From Corynebacterium sp. (GTDB taxonomy: Bacteria; Actinomycetota; Actinomycetes; Mycobacteriales; Mycobacteriaceae), in contig NZ_JAUNKC010000012.1 of assembly GCF_030532965.1 (NCBI RefSeq), positions 16,627-80,626 of the forward strand: 64,000 nt of DNA, written 5' to 3'. The translations under genes were made by a program, and so were the position numbers. A model generated the notes under the pieces. It had not been told where the DNA came from and searched no databases. It worked only from the letters and a program-made list of their open reading frames with translations. This document shows, piece by piece, positions 56,822-64,000 of the stretch (positions are counted from its first letter, which is position 1; every line of letters starts with the position of its first letter).

Positions 56822-57301
56822 ATGAATAATAGTCCGATTACTCGGACGGTCCGCCAGGCCCTAATCCTCGATTTGTTGGAACAGAATCTTGTTTCCAGCC
56901 AAATGCAGTTGAGCGAACTTTTGAAAGAAAAGGGTGTTGAAATCACCCAAGGCACACTTTCCCGAGATTTAGACGAACTCGGCGCAAAAAAGGTTCGTCC
57001 GGAAAATGGTCGTGCGTTTTACGCCGTGGGAAGCGTCGAAGAAAGTACCGTTCCAACAAGCGTTGGCACTCGGGAAAAGCTGCGGAAGATGTTGGATGAT
57101 CTTTTGGTGTCCTCGGATTATTCCGGGAATATCGCAGTTCTTCGAACCCCGCCAGGCGCTGCGGCGTTTCTTGCTAGTTTCATCGATCGGGTAGGGATGG
57201 AAGAAGTCGTAGGCACGATTGCTGGCGACGACACTGTTTTTGTTCTGGCGCGTGACCCAATGTCAGGCAGAGAGTTAGCGGCGATGCTTAGTAATCGTTA
57301 A
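56822..57301 (+). CDS. argR: Arginine repressor
   Basis: A 159-aa ArgR with an N-terminal winged helix ([30 protein letters not shown]) and a C-terminal hexamerisation/arginine-binding domain ([19 protein letters not shown] and [16 protein letters not shown]). It begins immediately after the argF stop and is probably translated from the same mRNA. It likely controls argC and argG promoters. Confidence 0.96.
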   Translation: MNNSPITRTVRQALILDLLEQNLVSSQMQLSELLKEKGVEITQGTLSRDLDELGAKKVRPENGRAFYAVGSVEESTVPTSVGTREKLRKMLDDLLVSSDYSGNIAVLRTPPGAAAFLASFIDRVGMEEVVGTIAGDDTVFVLARDPMSGRELAAMLSNR

Positions 57302-57370
57302 AAAGCCTTACATGCGTTTTTCGAGCTGTCGGATTAGCACTGCTTTGATGCTAGTTGCCACGATAGCTCA

Positions 57371-57379
57371 TGTTATACA
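57371..57379 (+). promoter_or_regulatory. Candidate argG promoter (extended -10)
   Basis: TGTTATACA (57371-57379) is an extended -10 in the 124-base spacer between argR and argG, about 47 bases before the argG ATG, suggesting argG has its own promoter. Confidence 0.45.
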
Positions 57380-57425
57380 AGTTAGTTTTTAAAGTTCCAT
57401 ATTGATTTCTTTGAGGAGTTGTTTC

Positions 57426-58622
57426 ATGACTAATCGTGTCGTTCTTGCATATTCTGGTGGTCTAGATACCTCAGTCGCTATCCCATATTTGGCGAAAATG
57501 ACTGGTGGTGAAGTTGTCGCAGTGTCGCTCGATCTCGGTCAGGGCGGCGAAGACATGGAATCGGTGCGTCAGCGGGCCTTGGACTGTGGCGCGGTCGAGT
57601 CCATCGTCATCGACGCCAAAGACGAGTTTGCCAATGAATACTGCTTGCCGACGATCAAGGCAAACGGCATGTACATGAAACAGTACCCACTGTTGTCCGC
57701 GATTTCTCGCCCACTGATTGTCAAGCATCTGGTCGATGCCGCAAAGGAATTTGGTGGTACCCATGTGTCTCACGGCTGTACCGGTAAAGGCAACGATCAG
57801 GTCCGATTCGAGGTAGGCTTTCGCTCCCTAAACCCGGAGTTGGAGATCATCGCTCCTGCTCGCGACTACGCGTGGACTCGCGATAAGGCCATCGCGTTTG
57901 CTGAAGAGATCAATCTGCCGATTGAACAATCGAAGAAGTCGCCGTTCTCCATCGACCAAAACGTATGGGGTAGGGCAGTAGAAACTGGTTTCCTAGAAGA
58001 CCTGTGGAACCCACCTACGAAAGACCTATACGCATACACTGAGGATCCAGCATTAGGAAATGCCCCGGACGAAGTCATCATCTCATTCAAGGCTGGTGTA
58101 CCTGTTGCTATCGATGGCCGTCCAGTCTCCGTCCTGGAAGCCATCGAGGAAATGAACCGCCGTGCAGGTGCACAAGGCGTTGGCCGACTCGACATGGTGG
58201 AGGACCGGCTGGTCGGCATTAAATCCCGCGAGGTGTATGAAGCACCTGGTGCAATAGCTTTGATTACGGCGCACGAAGCGTTAGAAGATGTCACAGTTGA
58301 ACGGGAGCTGGCACGCTACAAGCGGCTTATCGACGCCCGGTGGTCCGAGGAAGTCTACGACGGGCTGTGGTTCGGACCACTAAAGCGTTCCCTCGATGCC
58401 TTCATCGAATCCACCCAAGAGCATGTCACTGGTGATATCCGTATGGTGCTCCATGCTGGCAACTGTGTGGTTAATGGCCGTCGGTCCGATCATTCTTTGT
58501 ACGACTTCAACTTGGCCACCTACGACACCGGCGATACTTTCGACCAGACGTTAGCGAAGGGCTTTGTCGAACTGCATGGCCTATCTTCCAAGATTGCCAA
58601 TCGTCGCGACCGCGAAGCTTAA
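57426..58622 (+). CDS. argG: Argininosuccinate synthase
   Basis: A 398-aa ATP-dependent ligase joining citrulline and aspartate. P-loop-like [30 protein letters not shown] and [12 protein letters not shown] are visible. ATG 57426 with GAGGAG upstream. Followed by a hairpin terminator before argH. Confidence 0.97.
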   Translation: MTNRVVLAYSGGLDTSVAIPYLAKMTGGEVVAVSLDLGQGGEDMESVRQRALDCGAVESIVIDAKDEFANEYCLPTIKANGMYMKQYPLLSAISRPLIVKHLVDAAKEFGGTHVSHGCTGKGNDQVRFEVGFRSLNPELEIIAPARDYAWTRDKAIAFAEEINLPIEQSKKSPFSIDQNVWGRAVETGFLEDLWNPPTKDLYAYTEDPALGNAPDEVIISFKAGVPVAIDGRPVSVLEAIEEMNRRAGAQGVGRLDMVEDRLVGIKSREVYEAPGAIALITAHEALEDVTVERELARYKRLIDARWSEEVYDGLWFGPLKRSLDAFIESTQEHVTGDIRMVLHAGNCVVNGRRSDHSLYDFNLATYDTGDTFDQTLAKGFVELHGLSSKIANRRDREA

Positions 58623-58654
58623 AGTCTTACGCTGGAAGTTTTACATTACATTAA

Positions 58655-58681
58655 AGCCCAAGGGACTAACTCTTGGGCTTG
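58655..58681 (+). terminator. Hairpin between argG and argH
   Basis: Perfect 9-bp stem AAGCCCAAG (58655-58663) and CTTGGGCTT (58673-58681), followed by GGTTAAATTTT. It may reduce read-through into argH. Confidence 0.65.
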
Positions 58682-58686
58682 GTTAA

Positions 58687-60156
<1,470 letters not shown>

Positions 60157-60200
60157 TCACGATTCGGGCTACGGTTAACTAGTCTAGTCAACGTGACAAT

Positions 60201-60249
60201 AACCACTTGGATTTTTGGTGCTACAACCGATTATCCAAGTGGTTTTCCG
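60201..60249 (+). terminator. Terminator after argH
   Basis: Perfect 12-bp stem AACCACTTGGAT (60201-60212) and ATCCAAGTGGTT (60233-60244), followed by TTCCGTTT. Confidence 0.85.
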
Positions 60250-60282
60250 TTTAGACTGCAATAGATCAAAAGGAGACCAACG

Positions 60283-60816
60283 ATGAACAATGACTTGCTT
60301 AACGACGCGCAACTGTGGCGTGGTCGACTCGACGCATATGGTGCTGCGACGGCAGCCCCAGATCACCTGAGCGCACTGCTCGGCGACGATGATCAGGCTA
60401 TTTCCTCAGCATTGTATTACTTAGATAGTGCCATCGTGCATCAGTCCACAGTCTCTCATGCGGCAACCCCGGTTCTTGAATTTCTCGTGGCTGCCTTGAA
60501 AAGCGAGAAAATTATGAATGAGAAAGCCCGCACCGGAGTTATCGAATTCCTTGCCTACCTCGGCGAATCCTTGCGTGGTGCCAGTGGCGAGGATTATGGA
60601 GACGTTGAAATAGACCAAGAGTTGTACAACGAATTCCTTGCGATTAAGGATCCATCAGAATTCGAAGAGTTCATGGAGGGCGAGGGACTCGACCTGTATG
60701 AGCAAGTGTTCACAATTGCATATAAAGAGTGTGCGGCAAAGAAAGATGAGGTCATAGGTGCATTAGCCGAGGTTTCAGGTGCAGAGAACGTGATTGCCGA
60801 ATGGGAGCGTGTGTAG
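60283..60816 (+). CDS. HEAT-like helical protein, possibly immunity-type
   Basis: A 177-aa acidic helical protein with ATG start and AAGGAG upstream. LLGDDDQAISSALYYLDSAI then VHQSTVSHAATPVLEFLVAA looks like one HEAT/ARM-like pair; the His-Gln-Ser/Gly-Thr then Ala-x-x-x-Pro-x-Leu pattern occurs in actinobacterial small HEAT proteins. The rest (GEDYGDVEIDQELYNEF onward) is acidic and unrecognised. It sits between argH and a DUF4253-like gene, a typical insertion slot for orphan accessory genes. Confidence 0.65.
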   Translation: MNNDLLNDAQLWRGRLDAYGAATAAPDHLSALLGDDDQAISSALYYLDSAIVHQSTVSHAATPVLEFLVAALKSEKIMNEKARTGVIEFLAYLGESLRGASGEDYGDVEIDQELYNEFLAIKDPSEFEEFMEGEGLDLYEQVFTIAYKECAAKKDEVIGALAEVSGAENVIAEWERV

Positions 60817-60834
60817 CAAGGAAGACATCAGATC

Positions 60835-60878
60835 AAGCTGAAACTGAACAGGTTTTTTAGAACCGATTGTTTCAGCTT
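60835..60878 (+). terminator. Hairpin after the HEAT-like gene
   Basis: Perfect 10-bp stem AAGCTGAAAC (60835-60844) and GTTTCAGCTT (60869-60878) with a T-run in the loop but none after it. Confidence 0.5.
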
Positions 60879-60890
60879 GCGTGTACGAAT

Positions 60891-61685
60891 ATGAAAAAGC
60901 GCCGAAAGAACCTTTTGAAGAAGCGCCGGTGGCCGAAGGCAGCTGATGGTGGCTACAAGGAAATCCCGCTTTCGTTCGACATTGACTGGTGTAATGCCCC
61001 ACGATATTGCAAAGGGCTGCCGAACTTCGGATACTCCGTGGAACCCGCGTTGGCAGTTGAAGCGAATGGACCCCGGCGGCTTTTTGTGGGGAATATCCAC
61101 GTAGGTGGTGGTTTCGACACAATATGGCAAGAGTTCGTGCTGGGGTATTCCGAACTTAGGATCTGGCCGATGATAATCACGGACGATTTTGATCCGACCG
61201 TTACCTGCCAACTCGACAGCGTTGGGATTTCTTCTTCCACACTGGAAGCTTTTATGGAATTAGCGCGGCTGCAAGATCGCACATTTCCAGGTTTGGCCGC
61301 TGGTTGCGGAGCCACTTCGGAGTTTAGTTATATTCCGCCCGATATTGGTTCTGGCGAAAAGCTGTTAACAGTCGCCACATATTCACCGGCAGATGTTCCG
61401 ACGTACATAGGGTGGATCGGTGCCAGGCATCGAGGACTTTCACCCGCAATAATTTCTGCTGTTCTTGCCAGCTGGCAGGAGCGCTTCGGAGCGGTTCTCA
61501 TTGCAATGGGAAATAACTGTCTTAAACTTCAGGTCCCTAAATTGCAGCTTTCAACTGAACAGGAAAACCTGCTTGCTTTGGAACATCAACTTTTATGTCC
61601 AGACCTGAAGCTAGATTCGCCGGAAGCAAAAGCGAACTACAGCCGCACAGTACTTAAGAGCCGGAACTGGATTTTCCGCTGGTAA
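60891..61685 (+). CDS. DUF4253-like protein
   Basis: A 264-aa cytosolic protein. The last ~100 residues carry the DUF4253 pattern: a YIGWIGARHRG segment, VLASWQERFGAVLIAMG, LQVPKLQLSTEQE, LEHQLLCPD, and a terminal W-I-F-R-W. The N-terminus is very basic (MKKRRKNLLKKRRWPK). ATG 60891 lacks a ribosome binding site; longer in-frame starts fall inside the preceding hairpin. DUF4253 function is unknown to me; the proteins are often orphans in accessory loci. Confidence 0.75.
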   Translation: MKKRRKNLLKKRRWPKAADGGYKEIPLSFDIDWCNAPRYCKGLPNFGYSVEPALAVEANGPRRLFVGNIHVGGGFDTIWQEFVLGYSELRIWPMIITDDFDPTVTCQLDSVGISSSTLEAFMELARLQDRTFPGLAAGCGATSEFSYIPPDIGSGEKLLTVATYSPADVPTYIGWIGARHRGLSPAIISAVLASWQERFGAVLIAMGNNCLKLQVPKLQLSTEQENLLALEHQLLCPDLKLDSPEAKANYSRTVLKSRNWIFRW

Positions 61686-61813
61686 TAACGCGGAAAAACA
61701 GTAGTGGATTTTGTGGTACGTAAGCGCGGCAGCATGATGGTGATCGCGTTTCTTCAAGGCTGCGTCGAAAAGCATTCGGAAAGTTTAAGATCAATCGACT
61801 AGGGTAATCCGGT

Positions 61814-61990
61814 ATGAGTATGGATCCGAAATTGCTTGAGGTATTGGCCTGTCCACGTGATAAAGGGCCGTTGGAATATATCGAAGAAGAACAAGTTCTT
61901 GTAAATCCACGCCTCAATATTGCCTATCGCATCGATGATGGGATCCCGGTAATGCTTTCCGACGAAGCAATCGACTGGCCGAAAAAGTAG
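61814..61990 (+). CDS. Trm112/UPF0434-family small protein
   Basis: A 58-aa protein starting MSMDPKLLEVLACPRDKGPL and ending in ...GIPVMLSDEAIDW, the classic Trm112/YcaR pattern. Only one Cys of the usual zinc-ribbon set remains (in LACPRD), so it probably does not bind zinc that way. ATG 61814 or 61820. No ribosome binding site; TAGGGT at 61799-61804 may be a -10 of a leaderless mRNA. It precedes tyrS by 36 bases. Confidence 0.85.
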   Translation: MSMDPKLLEVLACPRDKGPLEYIEEEQVLVNPRLNIAYRIDDGIPVMLSDEAIDWPKK

Positions 61991-62026
61991 AAACAGACTC
62001 CATACCACTTAGAAAGACTTAAGAAT

Positions 62027-63283
62027 ATGAATATCATCGATGAGCTCTCATGGCGTGGCCTCATCAACCAATCCACTGATCTGGAAGAATTACGTCAAGC
62101 ATGTGAATCTCCGATCACCCTTTATTGCGGATTTGACCCGACCGGCGCTTCGTTGCACGCTGGTCACCTCGTTCCGCTCATCATGTTAAAGCGGTTTCAA
62201 CAAGCTGGGCATCGGATCATTACACTCGCCGGTGGTGCCACCGGAATGATCGGCGATCCTCGCGATGTAGGGGAACGATCCATGCTTTCCGACGCGGAAG
62301 TCCAAGCGAACGTTGAATCGATTAAAGACCAAATTCGTCGGTTCATTGATTATGCCGAAGACAAGGCAATCATGGTGAACAACGCTGATTGGCTTGGGAA
62401 AATGAGCCTTATCGAGTTCCTTCGGGATCTTGGCAAGAACTTCTCGCTGAACACCATGCTTGATCGCGATACAGTCAAACGACGCTTGGAAAACGACGGC
62501 ATTTCCTATACTGAATTTTCCTACATGCTGCTGCAATCTTTCGACTACGTGCACCTCAACCGTGAGTACGATTGCGTATTGCAGATTGGCGGCGGTGACC
62601 AATGGGGAAACATCGTCTCTGGTGTCGACCTCAATCGTCGCATGAACCAAAAGAAAGTTCACGCGCTCACGGTTCCATTGGTTACTGACGCCTCCGGCGC
62701 GAAGTTCGGTAAATCTACCGGTGGCGGAAAACTATGGCTCGATCCGGAACTTACATCCCCATATTCCTGGTACCAATACTTCCTCAACGCTGGCGACACA
62801 GTAGTTATTGATTACCTGCGGTGGTTCACGTTCCTCAGCGAAGAGGAAATCACGGAGTACGAAACTGCCGTTGCCGAGCGGCCGCATCTTCGCGAGGCAC
62901 AACGACGGCTTGCACAAGAAATAACGACTTTAGTGCATGGTGCAGCGGCAACCGAAGCGGTTGAACTTGCTGCGCAAGCGCTTTTCGGCCGAGCTGATAT
63001 CAGTGAATTAGACGAAGCTACGTTACGTGGTGTGCTTTCCGAAACCCCAGTTGCCGAGGTAGGCGCAGAAGATCCTCGCACCATTGTTGACCTATTAGTT
63101 GCAACAGGTTTGGCCAACTCAAAGGGTGCAGCTCGGCGCACCATTAAAGAAGGCGGTGCTTACGCGAATAACGTTCGGATCGATTCGGATACGTGGGAGC
63201 CAGACGTCTCAGATTTGCTGCATGGCAGCTGGTTGGTATTGCGTAAGGGGAAAAAGAACTTCGCTGGCGTACGATTTGCCTAA
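62027..63283 (+). CDS. tyrS: Tyrosyl-tRNA synthetase
   Basis: A 418-aa class I synthetase. HIGH-type motif in [12 protein letters not shown], tyrosine-binding [22 protein letters not shown]-type motif as KFGKSTGG, and a C-terminal S4 RNA-binding domain (about 350-410, [18 protein letters not shown]). Length is normal. Followed by a strong terminator. Confidence 0.97.
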   Translation: MNIIDELSWRGLINQSTDLEELRQACESPITLYCGFDPTGASLHAGHLVPLIMLKRFQQAGHRIITLAGGATGMIGDPRDVGERSMLSDAEVQANVESIKDQIRRFIDYAEDKAIMVNNADWLGKMSLIEFLRDLGKNFSLNTMLDRDTVKRRLENDGISYTEFSYMLLQSFDYVHLNREYDCVLQIGGGDQWGNIVSGVDLNRRMNQKKVHALTVPLVTDASGAKFGKSTGGGKLWLDPELTSPYSWYQYFLNAGDTVVIDYLRWFTFLSEEEITEYETAVAERPHLREAQRRLAQEITTLVHGAAATEAVELAAQALFGRADISELDEATLRGVLSETPVAEVGAEDPRTIVDLLVATGLANSKGAARRTIKEGGAYANNVRIDSDTWEPDVSDLLHGSWLVLRKGKKNFAGVRFA

Positions 63284-63314
63284 GGCAATTGAGATTTAAA
63301 GCTCTGAACTGCAT

Positions 63315-63353
63315 AAGCGGTGACTGTTTGGATCAATAGTCACCGCTTTCGTT
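63315..63353 (+). terminator. Terminator after tyrS
   Basis: Perfect 11-bp stem AAGCGGTGACT (63315-63325) and AGTCACCGCTT (63338-63348), followed by TCGTT. Confidence 0.85.
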
Positions 63354-63439
63354 GCGTGAATCAGTCAACCGAACTATTGATTCAGAAACCAACCGGTACG
63401 GTAATGCGGATAAAGATCCTGTCGGCACACAATATAACC

Positions 63440-63853
63440 ATGCAAAAATTATTCGCTTCTGCTGCCTCGTACACAGTTCTTGGGTTGCTAGCCGGCGTTT
63501 TCTACCGTGAGTTCACGCGGGCTCAAGATTTTGTGGGGATGACTCGCCTTTCCACGCTTCACACCCATCTACTTGTACTGGGAACGATCATGTTCCTCGT
63601 CCTGCTTGCGCTCTCTGCGGTTTTCAAACTGCACGAACATAAACAATTCAACGCATTCTTCATCGTGTACAACGTGGGTGTGCTTTGGATCACTGCGTTT
63701 ATGGCGGTCAAAGGAATTAATCAAGTCCTTGACCCAAGTTTTACAATGTCACCAGCGTTAGCTGGCGCCTCAGGGTTAGGGCATATCATCTTGACGGTTG
63801 GTTTCTTCCAGCTATTTATGATTCTGGGTAAACAATTGAAGAAATATTCTTAA
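63440..63853 (+). CDS. DUF2871-like membrane protein
   Basis: A 137-aa protein with four hydrophobic segments: SYTVLGLLAGVFYREFT, THLLVLGTIMFLVLLALS, FFIVYNVGVLWITAFMAV and GLGHIILTVGFFQLFMI. The GVFYREFT and LHTHLLVLG motifs are typical of DUF2871. I chose ATG 63440 because the family starts there; in-frame ATG 63404 would add 12 residues. TATAAC at 63433-63438 is too close to be its -10 at that start. Function unknown. Confidence 0.82.
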   Translation: MQKLFASAASYTVLGLLAGVFYREFTRAQDFVGMTRLSTLHTHLLVLGTIMFLVLLALSAVFKLHEHKQFNAFFIVYNVGVLWITAFMAVKGINQVLDPSFTMSPALAGASGLGHIILTVGFFQLFMILGKQLKKYS

Positions 63854-63867
63854 CCAAGATTTTTTAA

Positions 63868-63926
63868 GTGGCAGTGGCCGTCGAAATGCGTTTGCGAGCT
63901 TTTCGACGACCACTGCCACGTTTTGG
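63868..63926 (+). terminator. Terminator after the DUF2871-like gene
   Basis: GTGGCAGTGG with CGTCGAAA (63868-63886) pairs with TTTCGACG and CCACTGCCAC (63901-63919), one bulge, followed by GTTTTGG. Confidence 0.8.
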
Positions 63927-63929
63927 TTC

Positions 63930-64000
63930 CATTATGTCGAGCTCATTTTGTGGTGTTGTGCTGGGGGTTTGTTGTTTGTTGTGGGGGTGTGTAAGTTATA
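63930..64000 (+). promoter_or_regulatory. GT-rich promoter-like stretch at the right edge
   Basis: The last 70 bases are very G/T-rich on the top strand and end in a TTATA sequence with TTGTTT-type elements upstream, resembling the promoter of a strongly expressed gene starting beyond the window. An rRNA operon is one possibility; the sequence does not prove it. Confidence 0.25.

Overview
The window looks like a chromosomal segment of a Corynebacterium of moderate G+C content. From about 14.3 kb onward the gene order and sequences match the conserved corynebacterial backbone: rpsA, ptsG-coaE-uvrB, usp genes, a HelD-like helicase, uvrA, infC-rpmI-rplT, trmH-pheS-pheT, argCJBDFRGH, tyrS. PtsG, UvrB, UvrA and ArgF read as close corynebacterial homologues. 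A bifidobacterial-type pyruvate formate-lyase system and persulfide-handling genes indicate a facultative anaerobe.

Region 1 (1-14326) is the accessory part. It holds an array of large paralogous helical-repeat proteins that I place in the DUF6493/DUF7824/DUF7825 group by remembered motifs. Four are long (1022, 1073, 1043 and 839 aa). A partial C-terminal end enters from the left edge, and a free-standing 137-aa copy of the C-terminal module lies at 3759-4172. The first two long copies are one sub-type and the last two another. Neighbouring copies have opposite nucleotide skews, one copy changes composition near its 5' end, and the last copy lacks the C-terminal module. Two small immunity-like genes sit between the third and fourth copies. 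No function is known to me. This is the best candidate for an undescribed system.

Region 2 (14323-19036, minus strand) carries a pyruvate formate-lyase locus in which the glycyl-radical domain is a separate 83-aa protein (pflB, grcA-like gene, pflA), then a SAM methyltransferase.

Region 3 (19100-30900) holds rpsA with a possible 8-codon leader peptide and hairpin, an acetyltransferase-like gene, a left-handed beta-helix-like protein, an AspT/YidE-type exchanger, ptsG, coaE, uvrB and two usp genes.

Region 4 (31000-48850) holds a HelD-like ATPase, a DoxX-like protein, a metallo-beta-lactamase-fold hydrolase, uvrA, a DUF2339 membrane protein, infC (ATC start, terminator-like hairpin in its leader), rpmI, rplT, a CstR-like persulfide operon with its operator, trmH, pheS and pheT.

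Region 5 (48850-64000) holds a degenerate Fic-like protein behind a concentric palindrome, a frameshifted SUKH gene, the complete arginine cluster, two small accessory genes (HEAT-like and DUF4253-like), a Trm112-like protein, tyrS, a DUF2871-like membrane protein, and a GT-rich promoter-like stretch at the right edge. I saw no tRNA, rRNA, CRISPR array or intact insertion sequence.
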